Origin: DALYLB01 sp046154695
GTDB lineage: Bacteria; Acidobacteriota; Blastocatellia; RBC074
DNA: 30,680 nt
Direction of reading: 5' to 3'
NCBI GenBank assembly: GCA_046154695.1
Contig: JBJXFI010000151.1
Coordinates: 1 to 30,680 of the forward strand
Shown here: in pieces, positions 1 to 9,595 of the stretch
Layout of the letters: each line of letters begins with the position of its first letter
Position numbering within the stretch: the stretch's first letter is position 1
Notes under the pieces: generated by a model
What the model saw: the letters and a program-made list of their open reading frames with translations, nothing else
The model's database searches: none
Told to the model about the DNA's origin: nothing
Made by a program: the position numbers and the translations under genes

Positions 1-2412
1 TGGGTTGTAACCACAAACGCGCAGGCGCCCTCTCCGCCCAATTCAAATGCGCAGCCATCATCTGTTGCCGCACCAGGGCCAGCGCCTATTCCGATGCCGG
101 TAGTCGTGGCGGAGGCGGAGGCGGCCACGGCCAGGCTGCAGGATCTGGCGGCGGAGATTGCCGCCGATCAGACAATCAATACAGTCGAGCAGCAATTGCC
201 CGCGCTCACGCGGGAAGTGGATGCGCGGTTGGCCGATTCGACCAAAATACTCGCGGCGCGTCCTTCGCTGGATACGTTGCGAACGCTGGAAGCCGGCTGG
301 CGTTCCGTGCTGGAGAATCTGCCCGCCTGGAGGCGGGAATTGACGGCGCGCGCCACAAAAATCGAGGCAGAACTGGCAGAGCTTGCCCCGCTGAGCGGCA
401 CCTGGGAACAGACGCTGGCGCTGGCGCAGAGCTCCAATGCCCCGCCGGAGTTAGCCGCGCGAGCGGAAGCCATGCTCGCGGCGATCAAGCAAACGCGGGA
501 GCAGCTTGAAAATGGGCGCACCCGGATTCTCACCCTGCAAAGCCGCGTCAGCGAGGAAGAAACGCGCACCAATGCAGCGTTGGGCACTGTCAAGGAAACG
601 CGCGAAGCGATGGTCGGCCGCCTGTTTGTCAAGGACAGTCCGCCCATTTGGAGCGCGAGTGTGCGCACCCGCACCGGCATCGAGTTATGGCGCGAAACCC
701 GGCAATCCATTGTCACGCAATTCGCCGCCATGCGCGAATATGCCGCGCGACAGGCCGATAAGTTTTGGCTGCACGGGTTGCTCCTGCTCGTTTTTGCCGG
801 AATGCTTTACTGGGCGCGCCGAAAAGTCCGTCCGTGGGTGGAGGCCGAGCCGACGCTCAAACCCGCGGCTACTATCTTCGAGCTGCCCGTCGCTGCCGCG
901 CTGCTGCTTTCGGTTTTCCTCAGTTCGTGGCTTTACCCGCAGTCGCCGCGTTTGTTGACCGCGCTGATGGAAGCGGCGGCGCTGGCTCCAACGATCATTA
1001 TTTTGCGCCGCATGGTCACGCGCCCGTTGTATCCGGTGCTCAATGCGCTGGTCGTTTTTTATTTCGCCGATCGGCTGCGCGATGTCGCACAGGCCTTGCC
1101 GTTGGTTTCGCGGCTGCTGTTTCTGGCGGAGATGCTGGGCGGCTTGATTTTTCTGGGTTGGTTCATCAAGTCCTCGCGGTTAGCAAACGTGGACGAGGCG
1201 GAGCGCGGTAGCTTCTGGCGTAGCATCAGACTTGGCGCACGCATCGGCTTGCCGGTTTTCGTCCTCGCCTTTTCCGCGAATGCATTTGGTTATATCAGCC
1301 TGGCGCGTCTGATTGGCAATGCGGCATTGGGCAGCGTTTATACCGCGGTGATTTTTTATGTTGCCCTCCGCATCCTCGATGGCTTGGTAATGTTCGCCCT
1401 GCGCGTCCGCCCGTTCACCCTGCTCGGCATGGTTGAGAATCATCGTCATTTGCTCCGGCGTCGCGTCCGGGCCGCGCTGCGTTGGTTGGCTGAGTTTGCA
1501 TGGGCAGTCATCACGCTCGAACTTTTGTCACTGCGCGAGCCTGTCGTGACGGCAATCTGGAATGGGCTGAAGGCGGAACTGGCAGTCGGAACACTACGCA
1601 TTTCTTTGGGCAATGTGCTGGCCTTCCTGCTTACGGTCTGGCTCGCGTTTCTATTATCCCGCTTTATCCGTTTCATGCTGGAAGAAGATGTTTATCCGCG
1701 TGTTGAAGTCGCCCGTGGCGTGCCTTATGCAATTTCAACGATGCTGCATTACGCGCTGTTGCTGATGGGCTTTCTCCTTGCGCTCGGAGCATTCGGTTTC
1801 GACCTGAATAAATTCACGATCCTGGCCGGAGCCTTCGGCGTCGGCATCGGCTTCGGCTTGCAGACCATCGTCAATAATTTCGTGTCGGGCCTGATCCTGC
1901 TCTTTGAACGCCCCGTCAATGTGGGCGATATGGTCCAGATGGGCGAGCAAAGCGGCGAGCTCAAACACATCGGGCTGCGCGCGAGTGTGCTGCGCACATT
2001 GGATGGCTCTGAAGTTATCATGCCCAACAGCAAGCTGATCTCGGACGAAGTCATCAACTGGACGCTCTCGGATCAGCAGCGCAGGCTTGAAATCAAAGTT
2101 GGCGTCGCGTATGGCACAGACCCGGAGCGCGTGCTGGGAATCCTGGCCGGTGTGGCGAGCGCCCACCCCGACATATTGGACGATCCCGGTCCGACGGCGT
2201 TGTTCGTCGACTTTGGCGACAACTCGCTCGATTTCAAGTTGCGTGTCTGGACGAACCGGTATGACCGCTGGGAACCGATCCGCAGCGAACTCATGGTCGC
2301 GGTGAATCAGGCATTGGACGAGGCGCGAATCTCTATTCCGTTCCCGCAGCGCGATCTGCATCTTGTCAGCCTGACGCCAGAGGTTCGGAAAGGCCTGGCG
2401 GAAGGTAACTGA
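1..2412 (+). CDS. Large MscS-family mechanosensitive channel, 5' end outside window
   Basis: The frame is open from base 1, so the gene starts upstream; the first internal ATG is at 94 but is probably not the start. About 803 residues are visible. The first ~220 are hydrophilic, rich in Ala, Glu and Arg and probably helical or coiled coil, as in periplasmic domains of KefA/MscK-type channels. Many hydrophobic segments follow (about bases 760-1840). The C-terminal part is a clear MscS core: a Gly/Ala-rich pore helix (GVGIGFGLQTIVNNF, near base 1840), then LLFERPVNVGDMV of the beta domain, and the ending IPFPQRDLHL. The family opens under membrane tension and releases solutes on osmotic downshock. 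The ABC ATPase gene starts 4 bases after the stop, so the two are probably co-transcribed. A second, short MscS gene lies at 16345-17232. Confidence 0.9.
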   Translation, partial: WVVTTNAQAPSPPNSNAQPSSVAAPGPAPIPMPVVVAEAEAATARLQDLAAEIAADQTINTVEQQLPALTREVDARLADSTKILAARPSLDTLRTLEAGWRSVLENLPAWRRELTARATKIEAELAELAPLSGTWEQTLALAQSSNAPPELAARAEAMLAAIKQTREQLENGRTRILTLQSRVSEEETRTNAALGTVKETREAMVGRLFVKDSPPIWSASVRTRTGIELWRETRQSIVTQFAAMREYAARQADKFWLHGLLLLVFAGMLYWARRKVRPWVEAEPTLKPAATIFELPVAAALLLSVFLSSWLYPQSPRLLTALMEAAALAPTIIILRRMVTRPLYPVLNALVVFYFADRLRDVAQALPLVSRLLFLAEMLGGLIFLGWFIKSSRLANVDEAERGSFWRSIRLGARIGLPVFVLAFSANAFGYISLARLIGNAALGSVYTAVIFYVALRILDGLVMFALRVRPFTLLGMVENHRHLLRRRVRAALRWLAEFAWAVITLELLSLREPVVTAIWNGLKAELAVGTLRISLGNVLAFLLTVWLAFLLSRFIRFMLEEDVYPRVEVARGVPYAISTMLHYALLLMGFLLALGAFGFDLNKFTILAGAFGVGIGFGLQTIVNNFVSGLILLFERPVNVGDMVQMGEQSGELKHIGLRASVLRTLDGSEVIMPNSKLISDEVINWTLSDQQRRLEIKVGVAYGTDPERVLGILAGVASAHPDILDDPGPTALFVDFGDNSLDFKLRVWTNRYDRWEPIRSELMVAVNQALDEARISIPFPQRDLHLVSLTPEVRKGLAEGN

Positions 2413-2416
2413 ATTT

Positions 2417-3154
2417 ATGGTTTCAACTGCGACAACAAAGCCCGAATCGCCCAAGGTCGTCTTTCACGCGCGCGGTTTGTCGAAGGTTTACCGGATGGGC
2501 GAAGTCGAAGTGCATGCGCTGCGCGCGGTCGATCTGGATTTATACGAAGGCGAATTCGTGGTGTTGCTGGGGCCATCGGGCAGCGGCAAATCCACGCTGT
2601 TGAACATACTGGGCGGCTTGGATGTTCCGACCAGCGGCGATGTGACGTTTCACGGGCAGAATCTGGTCACAGCCAATGAACGCGAGCTGACGCAGTTCCG
2701 GCGCCGGCATGTGGGCTTCGTCTTTCAGTTCTACAACCTGATTCCCAGCTTGACCGCGCTGGAAAACGTGGAATTGGTGACGGACATCGCCGAGGAGCCA
2801 ATGTCCCCGGGAGAGGCGTTGCAGTTGGTCGGGCTTGGCGACAGGGTTGATCATTTTCCGTCGCAGCTTTCCGGCGGCGAGCAGCAGCGCGTAGCCATCG
2901 CCCGCGCAATCGCCAAACGGCCGGTTGTATTGATGTGCGATGAACCGACCGGGGCGCTGGATTTCAAAACCGGCAAGCTGGTGCTGGAAGTTTTGGAGCA
3001 CGTCAACCGGGAGCTCGGAACAACGATAGCGGTCATCACCCATAACGCTGCGATCGCCGCGATGGCGGATCGCGTCATTCGCCTGGGCAGTGGGCGGATC
3101 GTCGAGATTCAACACAACGAAACCAAAGCCAAACCGGCGGATTTGGAGTGGTGA
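2417..3154 (+). CDS. ABC transporter ATP-binding protein, LolD/MacB type
   Basis: A 245-residue ATPase of the family that powers FtsX-type permeases. Every catalytic element is present: Walker A GPSGSGKST (52-60), Q-loop Gln104, signature LSGGEQQR (from 151), Walker B VLMCDEPTGALD (from 171, with Asp175 and Glu176) and H-loop His209. The length is normal for LolD or the MacB nucleotide-binding domain. It starts 4 bases after the MscS stop, and its own stop lies one base before the permease start, so the three genes look like one operon. The HlyD-type adaptor further on suggests the complex exports something across the envelope or extracts it from the inner membrane. The substrate cannot be read from the sequence. 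Confidence 0.93.
   Translation: MVSTATTKPESPKVVFHARGLSKVYRMGEVEVHALRAVDLDLYEGEFVVLLGPSGSGKSTLLNILGGLDVPTSGDVTFHGQNLVTANERELTQFRRRHVGFVFQFYNLIPSLTALENVELVTDIAEEPMSPGEALQLVGLGDRVDHFPSQLSGGEQQRVAIARAIAKRPVVLMCDEPTGALDFKTGKLVLEVLEHVNRELGTTIAVITHNAAIAAMADRVIRLGSGRIVEIQHNETKAKPADLEW
3145..3148 (+). promoter_or_regulatory. Shine-Dalgarno deciding the GTG start of the FtsX permease
   Basis: GGAG lies 7 bases before a GTG at 3156. This supports that GTG as the start rather than an in-frame ATG at 3090, which would overlap the ATPase gene by 65 bases and add a hydrophilic leader. Confidence 0.6.
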
Positions 3155-3155
3155 C

Positions 3156-5525
3156 GTGATTAATGCGCTTGATCGCAAACTTCTTCGCGACCTGCTGCAT
3201 ATGCGCGGCCAGATGATTGCAATCGCGCTGGTCGTTTCTTGCGGGATCGCGGCATTCGTCGCCATGCGCAGCAATTATCATTCGCTGCAAGCTTCCCAGG
3301 CGGCGTATTACGCCGAGTACCGGTTTGCCGATGTTTTCGCCAACCTGAAGCGCGGGCCGGATTCGCTCATCCGGAGCATCGCGGAAATTCCCGGCGTGGC
3401 GTCGGTGCAAACGCGAGTCGTCGCCGAAGTCACATTGGATGTTCCGGGTCTGGAAGAACCCGCGCGCGGCAGAATCACTTCCATTCCCGAACATCGCGCG
3501 CCGATGCTCAACGACCTGAGCATTATGCGCGGGCGATATATTGAACCCGGCGGAAAAGAAGAGGTCATCATCAGCAACGCGTTCGCCGAAGGGAACCAGC
3601 TCAATCCCGGAGACACGCTGGATGCCGTCATCAACGGGCGCTGGCAGCGGCTGAAAATCGTCGGCACGGCGCTCTCGCCCGAATACGTTTACGAAATCCG
3701 CGCGGGCGACCTCTTCCCGGACAACCGGCGCTTCGGCGTGATGTGGATGAGCCGCGAGGCGCTGGCGGCGGCGTTCGATCTGAAAGGAGCGTTCAACGAT
3801 GTGGCGCTGTCACTGGCGGGCGACGCCGGCGAAGCCGGCGTGATCGAACAGCTCGACGCCCTGTTGGCGAAATACGGCGGGCTGGGAGCCTATGGCCGGA
3901 AAGAGCAACCATCGGATTTTTTCGTCACCAGTGAAATTGACGGATTGGAAGCCACCAGCACGGTGATACCGGCGATCTTTTTGGGCGTGATGGCGTTTCT
4001 GATTCATCTGTCGCTGACGCGGCTGGTGGCCACGCAGCGCGATCAAATCGCGGTCTTGAAAGCCTTCGGCTACGGCAACGCCGCGGTTGGGTTCCATTTC
4101 CTGAAAATGGCGCTGGCCGCCGTCATCGGCGGAGTCGCGCTTGGCGTCGGCGGGGGGATGTTTCTGGGCGTGCAACTGATCAAGGTTTATGCGGCATTCT
4201 TCCGGTTTCCTGTTTATCGTTACGAGGCCGGATTGTCATTGATTGGGACATCCGTTTTGATCAGTTTTGTGGCGGCGGCCATCGGCTCGATGATGGCGGT
4301 GTGGCGCGCCGTTAAACTTCCGCCGGCCGAAGCCATGCGCCCCGAACCGCCAGCGCGATTTGGCACCGGTCTGATCGAGTTATTCAGGCTGAATCGGCTG
4401 CTCTCTCCGGCGGGGCGCATTATCATCCGCAATCTGGAGCGGCATCCGGTCAAGGCGTTTCTCTCGATGATCGGGATCGCGCTTTCGGTTTCGTTGCTGG
4501 TGGTCGGTTTCTTTATGTATTCCGATTCCATGGGGCGATTGATAGATGTGCAATTCAATCACATTCAGCGCGAGGATATTTTCGTCGTCTTCAATGAATT
4601 GCGTCCGGCGCAGGCCAGATACGACCTGGCGGCGCTGCCCGGCGTGCTGGGCGTCGAAACGTTTCGCAGCGTTCCCGCGCGGTTGCGCTTCGGCCACAAA
4701 ACGCGACGGCTGGCTTTGCAGGGAATGGAACGCGGTGCCGACCTGCGCCGGATTGTGACGTCCGATTACGGCGCCTACAAACTGCCGGAACATGGCCTGG
4801 TCCTGACCACGGAGCTGGCCAAACAGCTTGGCGCAAAACCGGGCGACCGGATCACCGTCGAGGTAATGGAGGGGGCGCGGCCCATTCGTCAGATCACGCT
4901 GGCCGGAACGGTGGACGATTTGATTGGCTTGTCGGCCTACATGGAAATCAACGCGCTGAACCATTTGATGGGCGAAGGCGGAAACATCTCCGGCGCGTTT
5001 CTGATGGTTGATGCGCGCGAGCAGTCCAATCTCTACGCGCGCCTGAAGCGGATGCCAATGATCGGCGGTGTGAACGTTCCGGCGGCGGCGCTGGCCAGTT
5101 TTAACGAAACGTTCGTGCAAACGATGAGCATTTCGACGGGCGTCATCATCCTGTTTGCCTGCGTCATCGCTTTCGGAATGGTATACAACGGCGCTCGCAT
5201 CGCGTTGTCGGAGCGGGGCCGCGAACTGGCGAGTTTGCGCATTCTCGGATTCACGCGGAGCGAAATCGGCGTGATGCTGCTGGGCGAGCAGGCCATCCTG
5301 ACGGCGCTTGCCATTCCGACCGGGTGTTTGATGGGCTACGGATTGAGTGTCCTGATCTCCACCGCCATCGACAATGAAATGATGCGCCTGCCCCTGGTGG
5401 TCAGCAGCAGGACTTATCTGTGGTCGTTTGGCGTGATCGCCGCTGCCGCGCTGCTTTCCGGCTTGCTGGTGGCCTGGCGGCTGCAGCGCTTGAACCTTAT
5501 CGAGGTATTGAAAACCAGAGAGTAG
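3156..5525 (+). CDS. ABC transporter permease with two FtsX domains
   Basis: About 789 residues from the GTG at 3156. A first membrane segment near the N-terminus (MIAIALVVSCGIAAFVAM) is followed by a large MacB-like extracytoplasmic region, then three membrane helices (about bases 3960-4320). A second set repeats the plan: a helix at about 4450-4520, another extracytoplasmic region, and three C-terminal helices (about 5110-5500). This duplicated FtsX layout is that of large LolC/E- or YbbP-type permeases. One polypeptide can supply both halves of the membrane channel, fitting the single permease gene here. It sits between its ATPase and an HlyD-type adaptor, so export or mechanical coupling across the periplasm is the likely role; the cargo is unknown. 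Confidence 0.92.
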   Translation: MINALDRKLLRDLLHMRGQMIAIALVVSCGIAAFVAMRSNYHSLQASQAAYYAEYRFADVFANLKRGPDSLIRSIAEIPGVASVQTRVVAEVTLDVPGLEEPARGRITSIPEHRAPMLNDLSIMRGRYIEPGGKEEVIISNAFAEGNQLNPGDTLDAVINGRWQRLKIVGTALSPEYVYEIRAGDLFPDNRRFGVMWMSREALAAAFDLKGAFNDVALSLAGDAGEAGVIEQLDALLAKYGGLGAYGRKEQPSDFFVTSEIDGLEATSTVIPAIFLGVMAFLIHLSLTRLVATQRDQIAVLKAFGYGNAAVGFHFLKMALAAVIGGVALGVGGGMFLGVQLIKVYAAFFRFPVYRYEAGLSLIGTSVLISFVAAAIGSMMAVWRAVKLPPAEAMRPEPPARFGTGLIELFRLNRLLSPAGRIIIRNLERHPVKAFLSMIGIALSVSLLVVGFFMYSDSMGRLIDVQFNHIQREDIFVVFNELRPAQARYDLAALPGVLGVETFRSVPARLRFGHKTRRLALQGMERGADLRRIVTSDYGAYKLPEHGLVLTTELAKQLGAKPGDRITVEVMEGARPIRQITLAGTVDDLIGLSAYMEINALNHLMGEGGNISGAFLMVDAREQSNLYARLKRMPMIGGVNVPAAALASFNETFVQTMSISTGVIILFACVIAFGMVYNGARIALSERGRELASLRILGFTRSEIGVMLLGEQAILTALAIPTGCLMGYGLSVLISTAIDNEMMRLPLVVSSRTYLWSFGVIAAAALLSGLLVAWRLQRLNLIEVLKTRE

Positions 5526-5531
5526 CAGAAG

Positions 5532-6740
5532 ATGAAGAAATCCCTCTTGAAGAAAATTTTGATTGGCGGGGCGGTGGCTGGCATCGTTGCTCTGATCGCT
5601 TATTCGTTTCGCCCAACTCCAATCAATGTGGAAACCGCACAAGTTGAGCGCGGCTTGTTGCGCACTACGATTGACGCCGAAGGCAAGACCCGAGTGCGGG
5701 ATCGTTTTGTCGTCGCGTCTCCGATCGCGGGAAAACTGACGCGCATCAGTCTGCGGCACGGCGATGCGGTGAAACGCGATCAAGTCGTCGCCAGCATCGA
5801 ACCGTTGCCGATGGCTCCGCTTGATCCGCGCCAACGGGCCGAAGCAGGCGCACGAGTCGCCACCGCCGAGCAGATGAAGCGCGAAGCCGAAACAGGGATC
5901 GAAAGAATTCGCACGGAGTGCCAGCAAGCAGACCGCGAATTCGCGCGCACTGGGAAGCTGGTCGAAACCGGCGACCTGTCGCGTCAGGAGTATGAGCGCG
6001 CGCGCAACGCCAGCCAGACCTGCCGCCAGCAATTGGAAGCCGCAACTTATCGGGCCCGCGCCGTAGCTTCCGAAGTTGATGTTGCCAAAGCCGCGCTGAT
6101 TGCCGTGGAACGAGCCGGACAGAGCGGGAAATCCGCCCCGGTGTTAGTCCGCGCGCCGGTCAATGGCCGCGTGCTGAAAGTAGTGGAAGAGAGCGAGCGC
6201 GTAATCACCGCAGGCGCTCCGCTGATTGAATTGAGCAATTCCTCGCTGGAATTGGTGATTGACCTTCTGTCGGCTGACGCGGTCAAGGTCAACCCCGGGG
6301 CCAGCGTTTTGATCGAAGGTTGGGGCGGCGGGCAGCGCTTGCAGGCTCGCATCCGCCTGATCGAGCCATCGGCCTTCACCAAAGTTTCGGCGCTTGGCAT
6401 CGAAGAGCAACGCGTCAACGTGATTGCCGATTTTCTTGACCCCGGCGTGCCCCTCGGCGACGGCTATCGCGTCGAAGCCAGGATCGTCATTTGGGAATCA
6501 AATGAGGCGCTCAAAATTCCCATGAGCGCGCTGTTTCGGCAGGGCGAGGCGTGGAATGTCTTCGTCGTCGAAAACGGGATGGCAAAACAAAGCGCGGTGG
6601 AGCCCGGACATCGCTCCGCATTTGATGTTGAAGTTCTGAGGGGATTGCAGGCAGGCGAAAATGTAATAGTTCACCCGGCGAAGGAAATTGCTGATGGGAT
6701 GCGCGTCATACCCGTTCAGGCAATGAAGTCTTTGAAATGA
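5532..6740 (+). CDS. HlyD/MacA-type periplasmic adaptor (membrane fusion protein)
   Basis: 402 residues, starting 6 bases after the permease stop. An N-terminal membrane anchor (about residues 5-25, KKILIGGAVAGIVALIAYSF) is followed by the first half of a lipoyl-like domain (VASPIAGKLTRISLRHGDAV). Next comes a long helical hairpin rich in Glu, Arg, Gln and Ala (about residues 90-195), then the second lipoyl half (VRAPVNGRVLKVVEE), a beta-barrel and a membrane-proximal domain. This order is typical of adaptors linking an inner-membrane pump to an outer-membrane duct. No TolC-like gene is present in the window. Its last codons overlap a small LolD-like relic (see 6737-6844). Confidence 0.9.
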   Translation: MKKSLLKKILIGGAVAGIVALIAYSFRPTPINVETAQVERGLLRTTIDAEGKTRVRDRFVVASPIAGKLTRISLRHGDAVKRDQVVASIEPLPMAPLDPRQRAEAGARVATAEQMKREAETGIERIRTECQQADREFARTGKLVETGDLSRQEYERARNASQTCRQQLEAATYRARAVASEVDVAKAALIAVERAGQSGKSAPVLVRAPVNGRVLKVVEESERVITAGAPLIELSNSSLELVIDLLSADAVKVNPGASVLIEGWGGGQRLQARIRLIEPSAFTKVSALGIEEQRVNVIADFLDPGVPLGDGYRVEARIVIWESNEALKIPMSALFRQGEAWNVFVVENGMAKQSAVEPGHRSAFDVEVLRGLQAGENVIVHPAKEIADGMRVIPVQAMKSLK

Positions 6741-6844
6741 TTCGTGAGATGAACCGTGAAAGTGGCGTGGCATTCGCCATGATCAAGCACGAGGACCGGC
6801 CGACGCAGGTGGCGGACCGCATCCCGCTGATTGAGGAGGATTGA
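6737..6844 (+). pseudogene. C-terminal relic of a LolD-like ABC ATPase
   Basis: A 35-codon reading frame that overlaps the adaptor stop (ATGA). Its product begins MIREMNRESGVAFAMIKHED and ends ADRIPLIEED, which resembles the end of LolD-type ATPases after Walker B: helix 'VFxLxRxxNRExG', a strand, the H-loop (THDxR, here KHEDR with His kept) and 'ADRIxxLxDG'. Likeness continues upstream in the same frame to about 6716 (SGNEVFE), inside the adaptor's coding region. Walker A, the signature and Walker B are absent, so it cannot be an ATPase. It differs from the intact ATPase at 2417-3154, so it comes from another gene copy. Family assignment is by eye. Confidence 0.6.
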
Positions 6845-6935
6845 TTCAGGAAATCGGCAGGGAGGAACACCGCCAGCGGCTGGCGGGCTTATCCGAGATG
6901 GGGTGGCGTAACCAGGAAAGATTTCATAAAAGACC

Positions 6936-9455
6936 ATGATGCCTCAATTATTCGCACAACGCGCTTTGCCGGAGGGGCTGAACGGGATTTACGACCTGGC
7001 GCTGGACCTGCGCTGGACGTGGAGCGAGGCGAACAGCCGTCTCTGGCAGATGCTGGATGCGGAAGCCTGGGAACGCACCAGCAATCCGTTTCTGATTCTG
7101 CAAAGCGTTTCGCAATCCCGCCTGGAAGAGGCGGCGAGCGACGAACAAGTGCAGGCGGAGCTGCGCGGCTGGCTGGAGCAGCGGCGGCGCCTGCTCGTGG
7201 ACCCGGGCTGGTTCGGGCGAGCGCACCCCGCCGGCGAGCTGAAGTCGGTCGCCTACTTCAGCATGGAATTCGGGCTGAGTGAGGCCCTGCCGATCTATTC
7301 CGGCGGCCTGGGGATGCTGGCCGGAGACCATCTCAAGACGGCGAGCGATCTGGGCGTGCCGATCGTGGGGATCGGATTGCTGTATCAACAGGGCTATTTT
7401 CGCCAGGTCATCGCCGCCGATGGAGAGCAGCTCGAGGCCTTTCCCTACAACGACCCCGCCAGCCTGCCGATCACCCCGGCTCGGAATCAGGAGGGAGGAT
7501 GGCTGCGGATCGATCTGGAGCTGCCGGGGCGCAACATTTTTCTGCGCGTCTGGCAGGCGCAGGTAGGAAAAGTGACGCTGTATCTGCTCGACAGCAATGA
7601 TCCGCTCAACAGTCCGTGGGATCGCGGCATCACGGCGCAACTATATGCCGCGGGCAGGGAGCGCCGCCTGATTCAGGAGATCGTTCTCGGCGTCGGCGGC
7701 GTGCGCGTGCTTCAGGACCTGGGGATCGAGGCGGACGTCTTCCACCTCAACGAGGGGCATGCGGCTTTTGCCGTGATTGCGCGAGCCGTCGGTTTTATGC
7801 GCCGGACGAGGCAATCCCTGCCCGCGTCGATCTGGGCCACGAGAGCGGGAAATGTCTTTACCACGCACACGCCGGTGCCCGCCGGATTTGACCGGTTCGA
7901 GCCCGCGCTGATCAAACGGTATGCGGAGCGCCTGGCGGAAATGGTGGGTGTGTCGATCGAGGAAGTGATGGCGGTTGGCCGTAAAAATCCTCTCGACGAG
8001 AATGAGCCGTTCAATATGACGCATCTGGCGCTGCGCGGATGCGCGCAGGTCAACGCCGTGAGCCGGCTGCATGGACAGGTCAGCCGGGGAATGTTTGCGG
8101 AACTCTTTCCCGGCATTCCGCTCGATGAAGTTCCCGTCAATCATGTGACAAATGGCGTCCACCTCCCTTCGTGGGATTCGCCGCTGGCGCAGAAGCTGTG
8201 GGCGCGGTTTTGCGGAGAGGATTACTGGCTGAATCTCCACGGGGATTCCTGTTTACTGATCGAATCGGTAAGCGATGAGGAGTTGTGGGGCTTCCGCGCG
8301 GCGCAGCGGCGGGATCTGATCGAATACGTGCGCCGCCGCCTGATGCGCCAGGTGCGACAGCAGGGCGCCGAGGCCAAAACGATTCAGCGAGCCAGCCGGA
8401 CGCTCGACCTCGACGCGCTGACGCTGGGATTTGCGCGCCGGTTCGCGGCCTACAAGCGCCCGACGCTGCTGCTCAAGGATCTGGCGCGCCTGGAGCGGAT
8501 GCTGCTCGACACGTTTCATCCGGTGCAATTGATCATCGCGGGGAAGGCGCATCCGGATGATAAAGAGGGGCAGGCAATGGTGCGGGAAGTGGCGCAGTTC
8601 GCTTCCCGGCCCGAATTGTTTGAGCGCGTGGTTTTCCTCGAAGACTACGACATGGTGTTGGCCCAGCATCTGGTCGCCGGGGTCGATATCTGGCTCAACA
8701 CGCCGCGCCGTCCATTGGAGGCCTGCGGCACGAGCGGGATGAAGGTGCTGGTCAATGGCGGCCTGAATCTCTCGGAGCTGGACGGCTGGTGGGAGGAGGC
8801 ATATACCCCGGAAACAGGCTGGGCCTTGGGGGATGGGCGTGAACACACTGAGCCGGAATGGGACGCGGTCGAGGCCGATCAACTTTACGGCATTCTGGAG
8901 CGACAGATCATTCCCGAGTTCTATAACCGCAATCGAACGGGCGTCCCCGAAAGGTGGATCGAGCGCGTGCGAGCCGGCATGTCTCAACTGACCTACCGGT
9001 TCAGCAGCAACCGGATGATGCGCGAGTATGTCGAGCAGGCCTACCTTCCGGCGGCCCGCGCCTTCCGGCGGCGCACGTCCGATGGCGGCGGACTCGCCGT
9101 GGAATTGCGGCAATGGCAGATGAAGCTCAGGGAAAACTGGGAAGGTATGCGCTTTGGCGATGTGAACGTCCGCCGCGAGGACGATCACTGGCATTTCACC
9201 GCGCGATTGTATCCGGGGGAGATGGAGCAGCAGATGATCCGCGTCGAACTTTTCGCCGAACCGCTGAACGATGAAGGCCCGACGATTGTCGTGATGAGTC
9301 GTCAGCAACCAATCGCGGGCGCGGCCAATGGCTTTGCGTACACGGCGCGGGTTGCGGCCTCGCGTCCGGCGGAGCATTACACGGCGCGGGTCGTGCCGTT
9401 TCACCCGGAAGCCTTTCTGCCGCTGGAAGAGGCGCGCATCCTGTGGCAGCGCTGA
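6936..9455 (+). CDS. glgP: Alpha-glucan (glycogen/maltodextrin) phosphorylase, GT35
   Basis: 839 residues. It phosphorolyses alpha-1,4-glucans from non-reducing ends to glucose-1-phosphate in the cytoplasm. The N-terminal ~110 residues have the DUF3417 look of the short bacterial GlgP class (LDLRWTWSEANSRLWQ). Next comes VAYFSMEFGLSEALPIYSGG and GMLAGDHLKTASDLGVP. The PLP-binding lysine is Lys603 in ACGTSGMKVLVNGGLN, followed by SELDGWWEE. The length suits this class, which lacks the regulatory N-terminus of animal phosphorylases. The C-terminal ~130 residues are a beta-rich extension. Two adjacent ATGs (6936 and 6939) could start it, and the Shine-Dalgarno is weak. No other glycogen gene is near. 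A small GC hairpin follows the stop. Confidence 0.93.
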   Translation: MMPQLFAQRALPEGLNGIYDLALDLRWTWSEANSRLWQMLDAEAWERTSNPFLILQSVSQSRLEEAASDEQVQAELRGWLEQRRRLLVDPGWFGRAHPAGELKSVAYFSMEFGLSEALPIYSGGLGMLAGDHLKTASDLGVPIVGIGLLYQQGYFRQVIAADGEQLEAFPYNDPASLPITPARNQEGGWLRIDLELPGRNIFLRVWQAQVGKVTLYLLDSNDPLNSPWDRGITAQLYAAGRERRLIQEIVLGVGGVRVLQDLGIEADVFHLNEGHAAFAVIARAVGFMRRTRQSLPASIWATRAGNVFTTHTPVPAGFDRFEPALIKRYAERLAEMVGVSIEEVMAVGRKNPLDENEPFNMTHLALRGCAQVNAVSRLHGQVSRGMFAELFPGIPLDEVPVNHVTNGVHLPSWDSPLAQKLWARFCGEDYWLNLHGDSCLLIESVSDEELWGFRAAQRRDLIEYVRRRLMRQVRQQGAEAKTIQRASRTLDLDALTLGFARRFAAYKRPTLLLKDLARLERMLLDTFHPVQLIIAGKAHPDDKEGQAMVREVAQFASRPELFERVVFLEDYDMVLAQHLVAGVDIWLNTPRRPLEACGTSGMKVLVNGGLNLSELDGWWEEAYTPETGWALGDGREHTEPEWDAVEADQLYGILERQIIPEFYNRNRTGVPERWIERVRAGMSQLTYRFSSNRMMREYVEQAYLPAARAFRRRTSDGGGLAVELRQWQMKLRENWEGMRFGDVNVRREDDHWHFTARLYPGEMEQQMIRVELFAEPLNDEGPTIVVMSRQQPIAGAANGFAYTARVAASRPAEHYTARVVPFHPEAFLPLEEARILWQR

Positions 9456-9459
9456 TCAG

Positions 9460-9475
9460 GCGGAGTCGCCTCCGC
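9460..9475 (+). terminator. Small GC hairpin after glgP
   Basis: GCGGAG, loop TCGC, CTCCGC: a perfect 6-bp stem starting 5 bases after the glgP stop. No T-run follows, so intrinsic termination is weak at best. Confidence 0.3.
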
Positions 9476-9595
9476 AAACCCGCCATCGACATGAAATCGA
9501 CGCATCCTCCCATGCGATTTTATGCCGCGGGTGTGCTATATCAGTCGCCGCGACATCGGGAGAGCGGAAAGACAGATCGAGAAGACGATGGAAGC

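Noticed and set aside
4380..6032. Minus-strand open frame of 550 codons opposite the permease and adaptor
   Set aside because: Antisense shadow of two well-supported genes; composition dominated by His, Gln, Arg and Asp and no recognisable domain.
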